A stretch of 64,000 nucleotides of DNA from Kingella oralis (GCF_014054985.1 NZ_CP059569.1:1612001-1676000), one strand, 5' to 3'. Shown: positions 7,972-16,646, numbered from the stretch's first letter. Notes: a model not told the origin generated them from the sequence alone. A program made the numbers and translations.

Positions 7972-8763
7972 CTACCCCCGCCGCACAATATGCTCAATCG
8001 CCGCCGTGGCGCAATGTAAACCAAAACTCGCGGTTACCAGCATACTTGCGCCGTAGCCCGCGCAGGATAAGCCTTGTGGCGCATTCATTCTGTCTTCGGC
8101 TTTCAGGCTGCCTCGTGGCGCATCGCAGGCTTGGGCGATTTGCGGCGGCGTGATTTGCTCGCGCGAATACACGCAGGGCACGCGCATTTTGCCCTCGCGC
8201 GGAAAGCCGTGTTTTTTGCGCAGCGTGTAGCGCAGATTAGACAGCAACGGGTCGTGCGTGGTTTGGCTTAAATCGGCGGTGGCAATCAGCGCGGGATTGC
8301 GTTGTCCGCCTGCGCCGCCGCTCACGATAAACGGCTGCTTGTGGCGCACAAAATGCGCTGCCATCGCGGTTTTGATACGCACTTGGTCAATCGCGTCAAT
8401 CACAAAATCAAACGGCAGCCTGAAAAGCTCGGCAAGGTTGCCCTCGTCCACAAAGTCTTCTATTTCAACCACTTGGCAAGCAGGGTTGATTTGCGCGATG
8501 CGCTCGCGCAGGGCGGTTACTTTGGCTTTGCCAAAATCGGCGGTGAGCGCGTGGATTTGGCGGTTTACATTGGATTCGGCGATATTGTCCAAATCAATCA
8601 GCGTGAGCTTACCGACTCCGCTGCGGGCAAGCGCTTCCACCGCCCACGAGCCGACACCGCCCACGCCCACCACGCAAACGTGCGCGTGTTGCAAGGCGTG
8701 CAAACCGTGTTCGCCGTAAAGCCGTGCGATGCCGCCGAAGCGGCGGTTGGTATGTGTTTCCAT
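7972..8763 (-). CDS. tcdA: tRNA threonylcarbamoyladenosine dehydratase TcdA
   Basis: TcdA (CsdL/YgdL) is an E1-like ATP-dependent enzyme that cyclises t6A in tRNA to ct6A. The 263-residue protein has the Rossmann ATP-binding loop GVGGVGSW at 33-40, the ThiF/MoeB-like DLDNIAESNVNRQ segment, and the family's FVIDAIDQVRIK and SGGAGGQRNPA stretches. Uptake sequences inside the gene are read in frame near the middle and the C-terminus. It is transcribed divergently from the universal stress protein gene. Confidence 0.9.
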   Translation of the reverse strand: METHTNRRFGGIARLYGEHGLHALQHAHVCVVGVGGVGSWAVEALARSGVGKLTLIDLDNIAESNVNRQIHALTADFGKAKVTALRERIAQINPACQVVEIEDFVDEGNLAELFRLPFDFVIDAIDQVRIKTAMAAHFVRHKQPFIVSGGAGGQRNPALIATADLSQTTHDPLLSNLRYTLRKKHGFPREGKMRVPCVYSREQITPPQIAQACDAPRGSLKAEDRMNAPQGLSCAGYGASMLVTASFGLHCATAAIEHIVRRG

Positions 8764-8855
8764 GTTGCGTTTCCAAGAAAATTTCGCTGATTTGGATTAT
8801 ACTGTATGTGTAGTATCTTTATCGTGAACCCATGTTTAACAAGGAGAAGTGTGTG

Positions 8856-9368
8856 ATGTACAAACATATTGTTGTGGCTGTTGATGGTAGTAGAACTTCT
8901 TTGAATGCGTTGCAGCACGCATCCAGCCTTGCGGTGGCGGGCAATGCGCGTTTGACGCTGATTACGGTCGCCAACCCAAGCGAATACATGACGCTTGCGC
9001 CTGAGTTTTTGCAACACGATAGCTACGAAGCGGCGGCGGTTGCGGGCGGCAACGAAGTGTTGGCCGAGGCGCGCGAAGCGGCGAAAAACGCGGGTGTGGC
9101 GGATGTGCAAGCGCATTTACTGGTGTCATCCAAAGGCGCGAAGGAAATGGCGCAAGGCTTGGTGGATTATGCCGACAGCCACGGCGCAGATTTGATTGTT
9201 ATCGGCACGCACGGCCGCACGGGTTTGATGCATTTGCTGATGGGCAGCTTTGCCGAAACGGTGATGCGCCAAAGCCATTTGCCTTTGCTGGTGATTCGCA
9301 GCGTGTACAGCGAAGATGCGGATGAAAGCGAAAATGACCGCGAAGAGTTTTCATCTTCGGCGATGTAA
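8856..9368 (+). CDS. Universal stress protein, UspA family
   Basis: A single-domain 170-residue UspA-type protein. It begins MYKHIVVAVDGS, the usual first strand, and carries the nucleotide-binding pattern G-2X-G-9X-G(S/T) as GTHGRTGLMHLLMGS. The C-terminus adds an acidic tail (SEDADESENDREE). The start is set by AAGGAGAA at 8841; an earlier in-frame ATG at 8832 lies before that site. A TATACT box upstream suggests its own promoter. The role is stress survival by family; the exact trigger is unknown. Confidence 0.88.
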   Translation: MYKHIVVAVDGSRTSLNALQHASSLAVAGNARLTLITVANPSEYMTLAPEFLQHDSYEAAAVAGGNEVLAEAREAAKNAGVADVQAHLLVSSKGAKEMAQGLVDYADSHGADLIVIGTHGRTGLMHLLMGSFAETVMRQSHLPLLVIRSVYSEDADESENDREEFSSSAM

Positions 9369-9384
9369 ACCGCTATGGATAGTC

Positions 9385-9422
9385 GGCAGCCTGAAAACGG
9401 ATAAAGCGCGTTTCAGGCTGCC
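9385..9422. terminator. Inverted kingDUS pair after usp
   Basis: GGCAGCCTGAAA and TTTCAGGCTGCC 14 bp apart, 16 bp after the stop, then a T-rich stretch. A likely terminator. Confidence 0.55.
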
Positions 9423-9459
9423 TTTGTTGTATATATTTTGATTTGATGATTGCGCCACT

Positions 9460-10077
9460 ATGCTCCGTTCTCTTGCCCTCTTTGCCATTCGGCTTTACCA
9501 ACGCCATTTGTCGCCCAAAAAAGGGTTTAGCTGCGCCTATCGCATTGTGTATGGCGGCTGCGGCTGCTCGGGCGTGGGCTATCGGTTGATTCGGCGGTAT
9601 GGCGTGTTTTCAGGCTGCCGCTTGTTGCGCCTGCGCTTGGCGCATTGCCGTTTTGCCTACACGCATTATTGCGCCCCCGCTAAACCGCCTGCCCCCGCAG
9701 TAAAACGAGTAAACGGCATGGCGTATTACCAGCGCGGCGATTGCGTGCCGTGCGATGCGGGCTGCTTGGATGTGGGCGGTTGCGATTCATGCGACTTGGG
9801 CGCGCCCGATGCTTGCCATTGCGATGCGCACGATGCGTGCCATTGCGCCGATGTGAAAACGCACACTTGCAACGCCGTGGGCGATTGCGCGGATACTTGC
9901 CATTGCGATGTCTGCGATTGCAGCCATGCGAGAACGCAGTTGCGCGGTATCGTGGACGATTATGCCGACGCTTGCCCCTGCGATGCGTGTGATGTGTGCG
10001 ACGTGGCGGATTGCGGGCGCAAGGAGGAAGAACGCGAGCCGAAGAAGAAACCGATTCGGATGCCGAATTTGAGATAA
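9460..10077 (+). CDS. yidD: YidD-like membrane insertion factor with long cysteine-rich tail
   Basis: Residues 1-~75 match YidD, a small membrane-associated protein thought to help YidC insert proteins: IRLYQRHLSPKKGFSCAYR, then YGGCGCSGVGYRLIRRYG. Family members are usually 70-90 residues, whereas this one has 205. The extra C-terminal ~110 residues carry about 20 cysteines with many Asp and His, in units such as CHCDAHDACHC and CDVCDC, ending in a basic KKKPIRMPNLR. The tail looks like a metal-binding, metallothionein-like extension. Codon use looks ordinary. Not next to rpmH/rnpA/yidC here. An uptake sequence is read as FSGC at ~50. Confidence 0.75.
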   Translation: MLRSLALFAIRLYQRHLSPKKGFSCAYRIVYGGCGCSGVGYRLIRRYGVFSGCRLLRLRLAHCRFAYTHYCAPAKPPAPAVKRVNGMAYYQRGDCVPCDAGCLDVGGCDSCDLGAPDACHCDAHDACHCADVKTHTCNAVGDCADTCHCDVCDCSHARTQLRGIVDDYADACPCDACDVCDVADCGRKEEEREPKKKPIRMPNLR

Positions 10078-10083
10078 ATGGGT

Positions 10084-10125
10084 TTTCAGGCTGCCTATTC
10101 GTTGCAATGAATAGGCAGCCTGAAA
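10084..10125. terminator. Inverted kingDUS pair after the YidD-like gene
   Basis: TTTCAGGCTGCCTATTC pairs with GAATAGGCAGCCTGAAA, a 17-bp perfect stem with a short loop, directly after the stop. The stem extends beyond the uptake sequences, as expected of a real hairpin. Confidence 0.65.
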
Positions 10126-10130
10126 CTTAA

Positions 10131-10240
10131 AAATGGAGCGGCGGCTCGTCGTCAAATGGCAAATGGCATTTAACAGGGCTTTACGGGTTGAAACGATGTC
10201 GGCGAACCGCTAACACGCCATCGGTTGCAGGTTTTGCAAA
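10131..10240 (-). repeat. Interspersed inverted-repeat element, copy 2 (reverse orientation)
   Basis: Read on the minus strand this runs from TGCAACCGATGGCG through CCGTAAAGCCCTGTTAAA to GAGCCGCCGCTCCATTTTT, matching the plus-strand copies. It is flanked on both sides by inverted uptake-sequence pairs (10084-10125 and 10244-10284). The 267-bp gap to the next gene otherwise appears empty. Confidence 0.75.
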
Positions 10241-10344
10241 GGTTTTCAGGCTGCCTATTGTGTGCATGAATAGGCAGCCTGAAAATGTTTGCAAAGCCAA
10301 TTAGCCAATAGGGCGTGGGTGATGCGCCGTTCCATTTAATGTTT

Positions 10345-10893
10345 TCAGGCTGCCCTAATCCCTATTGCCGCCACTTGCTGATGCAATATTTTGGCATTGG
10401 CTTCATCCAACTCCGCGCCGCAGTAAATGGTTTGATTTTGATAGTTGAACGACAACGCGCCATCTGCAATCTCGCCTGTAAAAAAGCAGCTGATAGAAGG
10501 ATACCTATTCGCTTGATTGGGGTTGAACGCGCGTGTTTTGAAATCGCTAATCAGCGGCTGAGCATACATTTTTGTTCTGCCCATGCCGCAAATGGTGTAG
10601 CTAATCTGCCATTCGCCGTTGCCGATGCGCCAAATTTCGCTGCCCACCAGTTGCCACAAAAGACCGCATAATCCATTTACCATGCCAAACGCCCAAGCCA
10701 GCAACCAAATCAACACAAAAGTATCAGGTTTGCCCGCTTCGTATGACTGCCATGCCACATTGCTGGCAAACACGCCGCCCATTGTCCAAGCCGCCAGCCA
10801 AACCAATAAAAACGGCAGCAGCCATGTGCGCTTGGCGGGAATGCGAATTTCCATGCCTTGCGGCGTAGTTTGAACAGTGTAACGCTGTTGCAT
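10345..10893 (-). CDS. Hypothetical two-helix membrane protein
   Basis: A 182-residue protein not recognised by name. Residues ~22-45 (TWLLPFLLVWLAAWTMGGVF) and ~60-85 (VLIWLLAWAFGMVNGLCGLLW) are clear membrane helices. The C-terminal ~90 residues are soluble and beta-rich, with GEWQISYTICGMGRTK, reminiscent of membrane-anchored PH-like domains; that is only an impression. The last codons GCA GCC TGA come from an uptake sequence. It is flanked upstream by another inverted uptake pair. Confidence 0.6.
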   Translation of the reverse strand: MQQRYTVQTTPQGMEIRIPAKRTWLLPFLLVWLAAWTMGGVFASNVAWQSYEAGKPDTFVLIWLLAWAFGMVNGLCGLLWQLVGSEIWRIGNGEWQISYTICGMGRTKMYAQPLISDFKTRAFNPNQANRYPSISCFFTGEIADGALSFNYQNQTIYCGAELDEANAKILHQQVAAIGIRAA

Positions 10894-11042
10894 GATGTGT
10901 TTTCCTTTTGGTTTTCAGGCTGCCTATGGGTTGTGCGAATAGGCAGCCTGAAAATGTTTTAAATGCCAATTGGGTTTCGCTGAAACTCGTTTTAACTTTG
11001 TGGCAGCCTTCGTTTTAACTTTGCAAAAGCGCGTAAACTCAT

Positions 11043-11082
11043 TTTCAGGCTGCCTCATGTGTACACCAAAGGCAGCCTGAAA
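11043..11082. terminator. Inverted kingDUS pair downstream of guaA
   Basis: TTTCAGGCTGCC and GGCAGCCTGAAA separated by 16 bp, with a third uptake sequence at 11089-11100, directly after the guaA stop on the minus strand. Confidence 0.5.
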
Positions 11083-11111
11083 ACCCACTTTCAGGCTGCC
11101 TCAACCCCGCC

Positions 11112-12674
11112 TCATTCCCACTCAATCGTGGCAGGCGGCTTGCCGCTCACGTCATACACCACACGGTTAATCCCGCGCACCTCGTTGATAATCCGATTAG
11201 ACACGCGCCCCAGCAGCGCATACGGCAGCTCCGCCCAATGCGCCGTCATAAAATCGCTGGTAACCACCGCGCGCAGCGCCACCACATAATCATAAGTGCG
11301 CCCGTCGCCCATCACGCCCACCGACTTCACCGGCAAAAACACCGCAAACGCTTGGCTGGTCAAATCATACCAAGACACACCGTTTTCATCGGTCGTGTTA
11401 CGCAATTCCTCAATAAAAATCGCGTCCGCTTGGCGCAGCAAATCCGCATATTCGCGCTTCACTTCGCCCAAAATCCGCACGCCCAAGCCCGGACCAGGGA
11501 ACGGGTGGCGATACACCATTTCGCGCGGCAAACCCAACGCCACGCCCAACTCGCGCACCTCGTCTTTAAACAAATCGCGCAACGGTTCCAGCAGCTTCAA
11601 TTTCATGTTTTCAGGCAGCCCGCCCACATTGTGATGCGATTTAATCGCGTGTGCCTTTTTCGTTTTCGCGCCCGCCGATTCAATCACATCAGGGTAAATC
11701 GTCCCCTGCGCCAACCATTTTGCTTGCGTGAGCTTTTTCTCTTCCGCATCAAACACTTCAATAAATTCCGCGCCAATAATTTTGCGTTTTTGTTCAGGGT
11801 CGGTAACACCCGCCAGCTTCGCCATAAACTGCGCACTCGCGTCCACGTGCACCACCTTCACGCCCAAATTCTGCGCAAACATCTGCATCACATTCTTGCC
11901 CTCATCCAAACGCAACAAACCATGATCCACAAACACACAGGTTAATTGGTCGCCAATCGCCCGATGAATCAACGCCGCCGCTACCGAGCTGTCCACCCCG
12001 CCCGACAAACCCAAAATCACTTCATCATTGCCCACCTGCTCGCGAATTTTTACCACCGCCTCGTCAATATAATTAGGCATCGTCCAGCTTGGGTTTGCCG
12101 CACAAATATCCAGCACAAAGCGGTTAATCAGCGCGCGCCCCTGCTTGGTGTGGGTAACTTCGGGGTGGAACTGGATGCCGTAAAAGCGTTTCGCGCTGTT
12201 TTCCATAATGGCAACCGGGCAAGAAGGCGTGTGCCCCGTGATGCGGAAACCCTGAGGCAGCCTGAAAACCTTATCGCCGTGGCTCATCCACACATCCAGC
12301 GTATGCGGCGCATCTTCAATGCCGCGCGTCAAATCGCCCTCTTCCGTGCGCACCTGAGCATAGCCGAATTCGCGCTGATTGCCCGCCTGCACCTCGCCGC
12401 CCAAATGATGCGCCATAAACTGCATGCCATAGCAAATCCCCAACACCGGCACGCCCAAATCAAACAGCCCCGTATCCGCTTGGTAATCCGAGTCGTACAC
12501 CGAATTAGGCCCGCCCGATAAAATAATCCCTTTCGGATTGAACGCCTTGATGTCGTCCAACGGCATATCATAAGGATGCAATTCGCAATAAACATGCGCC
12601 TCGCGCACGCGGCGGGCGATAAGCTGGGTTACTTGCGAGCCGAAATCTAAAATCAGAATTTTGTCTTGGGTCAT
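11112..12674 (-). CDS. guaA: GMP synthase (glutamine-hydrolysing)
   Basis: GuaA converts XMP to GMP using ATP and glutamine in purine synthesis. The 520-residue protein has an N-terminal class I amidotransferase domain (nucleophile Cys81 in GICYGMQ, later FHPEVTHT). A PP-loop ATP pyrophosphatase domain (LGLSGGVDSSV) and the dimerisation domain ending in the conserved PPATIEWE follow. The start at MTQDKILILDFG gives family length; the upstream open frame is leader DNA. A TAAAAT box lies in the AT-rich region before it. Confidence 0.97.
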   Translation of the reverse strand: MTQDKILILDFGSQVTQLIARRVREAHVYCELHPYDMPLDDIKAFNPKGIILSGGPNSVYDSDYQADTGLFDLGVPVLGICYGMQFMAHHLGGEVQAGNQREFGYAQVRTEEGDLTRGIEDAPHTLDVWMSHGDKVFRLPQGFRITGHTPSCPVAIMENSAKRFYGIQFHPEVTHTKQGRALINRFVLDICAANPSWTMPNYIDEAVVKIREQVGNDEVILGLSGGVDSSVAAALIHRAIGDQLTCVFVDHGLLRLDEGKNVMQMFAQNLGVKVVHVDASAQFMAKLAGVTDPEQKRKIIGAEFIEVFDAEEKKLTQAKWLAQGTIYPDVIESAGAKTKKAHAIKSHHNVGGLPENMKLKLLEPLRDLFKDEVRELGVALGLPREMVYRHPFPGPGLGVRILGEVKREYADLLRQADAIFIEELRNTTDENGVSWYDLTSQAFAVFLPVKSVGVMGDGRTYDYVVALRAVVTSDFMTAHWAELPYALLGRVSNRIINEVRGINRVVYDVSGKPPATIEWE

Positions 12675-12761
12675 GATGTTTAATCTTGTAAAGAAAAAAG
12701 AAAGAATTGTGGCGCGATTGGCAACACAATAAGGACTGAAAAACAACGCATATTTTAGCAT

Positions 12762-13144
12762 AATGGATTGAAATTCAGGGCTTAACTATCACAGCAAACC
12801 CAAAAACAACCCCGCCATACTAACCATAACCAATTATTTTTTAACAAAAATTAAAACAAATCAACAAGCCGCCCTGCTTACCAACCCATCAAAACGCAAA
12901 CCTATCTCATTATTTCAACAGCCAGAATTGGGTAAACAATCACAGCTTTTACCTTTACTAAATAAGGCACTAGTTTTATAATTTGCCCCTAGTTCCTAGG
13001 CAGCAAAACAAACCAGCAAGCGAATTTGTACTGGCTAGTGGGAACCTGGTAACGAATAAGCAATACATCCGTATGCCTTATGTTTATTTGGTTAAACCGC
13101 TATTTTGCGGTATAAATTTTATTTAAATTTTACGGAGTTTTATC
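12762..13144. other. AT-rich intergenic region between guaA and the roadblock-like gene
   Basis: About 380 bp with no convincing gene on either strand and, unusually here, no uptake sequence. It holds the divergent guaA leader, a TAGTTCCTAG-containing stretch near 12990, and the promoter of the downstream gene. It is AT-rich compared with its neighbours. Confidence 0.5.
13091..13119 (+). promoter_or_regulatory. Predicted promoter of the roadblock-like gene
   Basis: TTGGTT, 17 bp, then TATAAA, followed by an A/T-rich leader and GGAG just before ATG 13145. The spacer contains a small inverted repeat ACCGC...GCGGT that could be an operator. Confidence 0.5.
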
Positions 13145-13504
13145 ATGAACTATGAAGGTGCAGTATCAGAATTATTGAATGTTGATGGCGCGTTGGCTGC
13201 TGCCGTTGTGGACTTTGCCAGCGGCATGCTGTTGGCTGGTAACGGCACTTCTGGCATTGATTTGGAAATCGCTGCCGCAGGTAACACCGAAGTGATGCGT
13301 GCCAAAATGAAAACCATGCAAATGCTTGGTTTGAAAGACAGCATTGAAGACATCTTGATTACTCTGGGCAAACAATACCACCTATTGCGCCCCTTGGCTA
13401 AACACGAAGGCTTGTTCCTTTACACCGTATTGGATCGTTCTAAATCTAACCTAGCTTTGGCTCGCCGCGCGTTGATTGATACTGAACGCCACTTAGACGC
13501 TTAA
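13145..13504 (+). CDS. Roadblock/LC7-like domain protein
   Basis: A 119-residue protein whose pattern fits the roadblock/longin-like fold. It has an N-terminal helix, then LLNVDGALAAAVVDFASGMLLAG, where the second strand pair carries the typical DG and G residues, and a central helix with MKTMQMLGLKDSIEDILIT. A final strand-helix pair has LFLYTVLDRSKSNLALARRAL. In other bacteria such proteins pair with small GTPases or regulate motility; no such partner is next to it. It stands alone with its own promoter and terminator. Neisserial relatives exist as hypothetical proteins. Confidence 0.65.
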   Translation: MNYEGAVSELLNVDGALAAAVVDFASGMLLAGNGTSGIDLEIAAAGNTEVMRAKMKTMQMLGLKDSIEDILITLGKQYHLLRPLAKHEGLFLYTVLDRSKSNLALARRALIDTERHLDA

Positions 13505-13527
13505 TTTAGCCGTTCAACGAATTTGCA

Positions 13528-13555
13528 AACCGAGTGATTTTCGCTCGGTTTTTTT
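13528..13555 (+). terminator. Rho-independent terminator
   Basis: AACCGAG / CTCGGTT stem with a short loop, followed by a run of seven T, 24 bp after the preceding stop. Confidence 0.9.
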
Positions 13556-13798
13556 GTGGTCAAACAAATCATAGAATAAAAAATCTAGCAAATCAACAAC
13601 AAGCGGCCGGCAGCTCAACAAGCAGCGTGTTTTGCAGCGTTTTGCGGATATTTTGCTAGACTTTTGCGCCTAACTTCGGGAAAATTACCTTTTTTTGCGC
13701 TGCGCAAACATAGCGCGTCAATCGCAACAGATTTTACCAAAAACCGCGTTTCAGGCTGCCTGAAACAACCCGTTTTATTTTTATAGGAATTGCTCAAA

Positions 13799-14260
13799 AT
13801 GGATTTACGCAAACTCAAAAAACTGATTGATTTGGTTGAAGAATCAGGCATTGCCGAAATTGAAGTAACCGAGGGCGAAGAAAAAGTCCGCATCACGCGC
13901 AGCGTGGCCGCGCCTGCCATGCAAACGGTCTACGCAACCGCCGCGCCCGTTCAGGCTGCCCCTGCGCCGGTTGCCGCGCCCGCCCAACCGGCTGCGCCTG
14001 CGCCCGCCCCTGCGGCGCGCGATTTGTCCAACGCGCAAAAATCGCCCATGGTGGGCACATTCTATCGCGCTGCCAGCCCTTCTACGCCTGCGTTTGTGGA
14101 AGTGGGGCAAACGGTGAAAGCGGGCGACACGCTGTGCATCATTGAAGCGATGAAGCTGATGAACGAAATCGAAGCGGAAAAATCGGGCGTGGTAAAAGAG
14201 ATTTTGGTGGAAAACGGGCAGCCTGTGGAATTCGGCGAACCCTTGTTTATCATTGAATAA
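13799..14260 (+). CDS. accB: Biotin carboxyl carrier protein of acetyl-CoA carboxylase
   Basis: AccB carries biotin between the carboxylase and transferase halves of acetyl-CoA carboxylase, the first step of fatty acid synthesis. The 153-residue protein has an N-terminal helical part, an Ala/Pro-rich flexible linker (~37-75), and a biotinyl domain with EAMKLMNE, where Lys119 is the biotinylated residue. ATG 13799 is preferred over the TTG at 13790 because AGGA at 13785 gives proper spacing only to it. accC lies ~880 bp downstream with two small genes between, so the usual accBC operon is interrupted. Confidence 0.95.
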   Translation: MDLRKLKKLIDLVEESGIAEIEVTEGEEKVRITRSVAAPAMQTVYATAAPVQAAPAPVAAPAQPAAPAPAPAARDLSNAQKSPMVGTFYRAASPSTPAFVEVGQTVKAGDTLCIIEAMKLMNEIEAEKSGVVKEILVENGQPVEFGEPLFIIE

Positions 14261-14293
14261 TGCGTTTCAGGCTGCCTGAAAAAGGAAAACATC

Positions 14294-14485
14294 ATGCGCT
14301 TTCTCTTGGCTTTATTGCTGCCGTGGCTGCAATTTTTCACCATCGGCAAGCCCATTTCCGGATTGGTTTGCTTGCTTTTGCAGCTGACCGTTATCGGCTG
14401 GATACCGGCCGCCATTTGGTCGGTTTACGCGCTCAGCCAATATAAAACCGACCAAAAAATCCGCCGCGCGCTGGGCGAGCGTTGA
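14294..14485 (+). CDS. YqaE/Pmp3-like small membrane protein
   Basis: A 63-residue protein with two hydrophobic helices (residues 2-17 and 22-47) linked by FTIGKPISG, ending in a short basic tail. This matches the small YqaE/Pmp3-type membrane proteins, associated with membrane-potential stress in other organisms. It lies just after accB, behind an overlapping uptake palindrome. AAAGGA precedes the ATG. Confidence 0.65.
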   Translation: MRFLLALLLPWLQFFTIGKPISGLVCLLLQLTVIGWIPAAIWSVYALSQYKTDQKIRRALGER

Positions 14486-14523
14486 TTGAGGCAGCCTGAA
14501 ATCCGATTCAAGCGAGTTAAACC

Positions 14524-14922
14524 ATGCGGCAAAAATACCCTTTTTTCTATCTTTCCACACAAACGCGCGACATTCGCATCTCGGTTGAACCCGATCGCAG
14601 CCCGTTGGATTATTTTGCTTTGGAAGACATCGTTGCCCGTCTTTATGAAAACGGAGAAGATTTTGTGGTGTTGGGCTACATTCCGTCTGCCAAATACGCG
14701 CAAAACCACCACTATATCCAAACCACGTTGGAAGACGACGGCAACCCCCAAAGCCGCTATCTTTTGGAAACGCGGATTTGGGAGCAAAACGGCGATTTCA
14801 AGCATTACCGCACGTTTGCCGAGTTTCGCCCGCTGATGGCGGAATTCAAACGGTTTGCCGAGTTGAAAACGCCGACTGATTTGACACAATGGGAAGACGT
14901 TACCGCCGAATTTGCGGATTAG
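14524..14922 (+). CDS. Hypothetical protein
   Basis: A 132-residue soluble protein that I do not recognise. It is acidic, aromatic-rich and without signal peptide or membrane helices, with stretches such as RDIRISVEPDRSPLDYF and FVVLGYIPSAKYAQNHHYIQ. It reads like a compact alpha/beta fold. The gene sits between accB and accC on the same strand, and its ATG has no strong ribosome-binding site. Confidence 0.55.
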   Translation: MRQKYPFFYLSTQTRDIRISVEPDRSPLDYFALEDIVARLYENGEDFVVLGYIPSAKYAQNHHYIQTTLEDDGNPQSRYLLETRIWEQNGDFKHYRTFAEFRPLMAEFKRFAELKTPTDLTQWEDVTAEFAD

Positions 14923-15006
14923 CTTTTCAGGCTGCCTGAAACGGCTGGTTTCTGCGCAGCGGCGGTGGCGTACCGCCCGAGCCTTTCATTTCCGCGCATC
15001 AAGCGC

Positions 15007-15020
15007 GTGGCACGTGCCAC
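15007..15020. promoter_or_regulatory. 14-bp perfect palindrome upstream of accC
   Basis: GTGGCACGTGCCAC is a perfect palindrome ~120 bp before accC, between two uptake sequences. It could be an operator for a dimeric regulator; no regulator is identified. Confidence 0.35.
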
Positions 15021-15140
15021 TCAAAAAACACGTTCAGGCAGCCTGAAAACGCTTTTGCGACGCGGTTCAGATATTGCTTCAAAATAGGGCGCATAAACAA
15101 AAAGGGCGTTCAATCTACCCCGACAATCTAGGAAAATCTT

Positions 15141-16508
15141 ATGTTAAAAAAAGTTCTTATCGCCAACCGAGGCGAAATTGCTTTGCGCGTATTGCGCGCC
15201 TGCCGCGAGATGGGCATTGCCACCGTTGCCGTGCATTCCGAAGCCGATAAAGACAGCTTGCACGTTAAGCTGGCAGACGAAAGCGTGTGCATCGGACCTG
15301 CGCCCAGCCCGCAGAGCTATTTGCACATTCCCTCCATCATCGCCGCCGCCGAAGTTACCGGCGCGGATGCAATCCACCCCGGCTACGGCTTTCTGGCGGA
15401 AAACGCCAATTTTGCCGAGCAGGTGGAAAATTCGGGCTTTGTGTTCATCGGCCCGCGCGCCGATACCATCCGCCTGATGGGCGACAAAGTATCCGCCAAA
15501 AAAGCGATGATTGAAGCGGGCGTGCCTTGCGTGCCGGGCTCGGACGGGGCGTTGCCCGGCGACCCGAGCGAAATCTTGAAAACGGCGGATAAGGTGGGCT
15601 TCCCTGTGATTATCAAGGCATCGGGCGGCGGCGGCGGGCGCGGTATGCGCGTGGTGGAAAAGAAAGAAGATTTGCTCAAAGCGGTGGAAATGACCCGCGC
15701 CGAAGCGGAAGCGGCATTTGGCAACCCGATGGTGTACATGGAACGCTTTTTGCAACGCCCACGCCATGTGGAAATTCAAGTGCTGGCGGATGAACACGGC
15801 AATGCGATTTATTTGGGCGAGCGCGATTGCTCCATGCAACGCCGTCATCAAAAGATTATTGAAGAAGCCCCTGCGCCGTTTATCACGCCTGCGCAGCGCA
15901 AGAAAATTGGCGAAGCGTGTGTGGCGGCGTGTAAACGCATTGGCTATCGCGGCGCGGGCACGTTTGAGTTTTTGTATGAAGACGGCGAGTTTTTCTTTAT
16001 TGAGATGAACACGCGCGTGCAAGTGGAACACCCTGTTACCGAGCTGATTACGGGCGTGGACATTGTGCAGGAACAGCTGCGCGTGGCGGCGGGGCTGCCT
16101 TTGCAATACACGCAAAAAGACATTGTGATTGAAGGGCATGCGTTTGAATGCCGCATCAACGCGGAAGACCCGTACACCTTTATCCCCAGCCCGGGGGTGA
16201 TTGAAAGCTGCCATCTGCCCGGCGGCTTCGGCATCCGCGTGGACAGCCACATTTATCAGGGCTACCGCATCCCGCCGAACTACGACAGCCTCATCGGCAA
16301 AATCTGCGTGCATGGCAAAGACCGCGCGCAGGCGATGGCAAAAATGCGTGTGGCGATGGCGGAATTGACCGTGGACGGTATCAAAACCAACGCGCCCCTG
16401 CACCGCGAGCTGTTCAACGACACGGGCTTCGCGCAAGGCGGCGTAAGCATCCATTATTTGGAGCATTGGTTGGAAGAGCGTAAAGCGCGGATGCGCAGCG
16501 AGAAGTAA
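15141..16508 (+). CDS. accC: Acetyl-CoA carboxylase biotin carboxylase subunit
   Basis: AccC carboxylates the biotin on AccB using ATP and bicarbonate. The 455-residue protein starts MLKKVLIANRGEIALRVLRA. It has the ATP-grasp glycine loop KASGGGGGRGMRVV, the MERFLQRPRHVEIQVLAD segment, the catalytic EMNTRVQVEHPVTE and the C-terminal biotin-carboxylase domain. Length and motifs are standard. A long open frame on the opposite strand is only a codon-bias shadow. Confidence 0.97.
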   Translation: MLKKVLIANRGEIALRVLRACREMGIATVAVHSEADKDSLHVKLADESVCIGPAPSPQSYLHIPSIIAAAEVTGADAIHPGYGFLAENANFAEQVENSGFVFIGPRADTIRLMGDKVSAKKAMIEAGVPCVPGSDGALPGDPSEILKTADKVGFPVIIKASGGGGGRGMRVVEKKEDLLKAVEMTRAEAEAAFGNPMVYMERFLQRPRHVEIQVLADEHGNAIYLGERDCSMQRRHQKIIEEAPAPFITPAQRKKIGEACVAACKRIGYRGAGTFEFLYEDGEFFFIEMNTRVQVEHPVTELITGVDIVQEQLRVAAGLPLQYTQKDIVIEGHAFECRINAEDPYTFIPSPGVIESCHLPGGFGIRVDSHIYQGYRIPPNYDSLIGKICVHGKDRAQAMAKMRVAMAELTVDGIKTNAPLHRELFNDTGFAQGGVSIHYLEHWLEERKARMRSEK

Positions 16509-16574
16509 GTTTGAGATAAATAGGCAGCCTGAAAATGGAAAATGGTTTGAGCTTGGCTAAACCTGTTTATCCGT

Positions 16575-16623
16575 TTTCAGGCTGCCTTTGTATTGGGTTG
16601 CGCGATGATAAGGCAGCCTGAAA
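16575..16623. repeat. Inverted kingDUS pair between accC and murU
   Basis: TTTCAGGCTGCC and GGCAGCCTGAAA 24 bp apart. A further uptake copy at ~16524 follows the accC stop, so three copies occupy ~140 bp. Confidence 0.5.
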
Positions 16624-16646
16624 ACCACTAACCCATTGGAAACACT

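Noticed and set aside
9741..9992. 83-residue frame within the YidD tail in another phase
   Set aside because: An alternative reading of a repetitive GC-rich stretch; the cysteine-rich frame continues the YidD start and is the better choice.
11238..11945. 235-residue plus-strand frame opposite guaA
   Set aside because: Arg/His/Gln-rich shadow of the complementary strand of a conserved gene.
12980..13060. Possible riboswitch in the leader before the roadblock-like gene
   Set aside because: No recognisable conserved core or paired stems; only a promoter and a small inverted repeat are seen.
15144..16466. 440-residue open frame antisense to accC
   Set aside because: It lies exactly opposite a well-conserved gene in GC-rich DNA; its composition is a codon-bias shadow (His/Arg/Ala-rich) with no domain.
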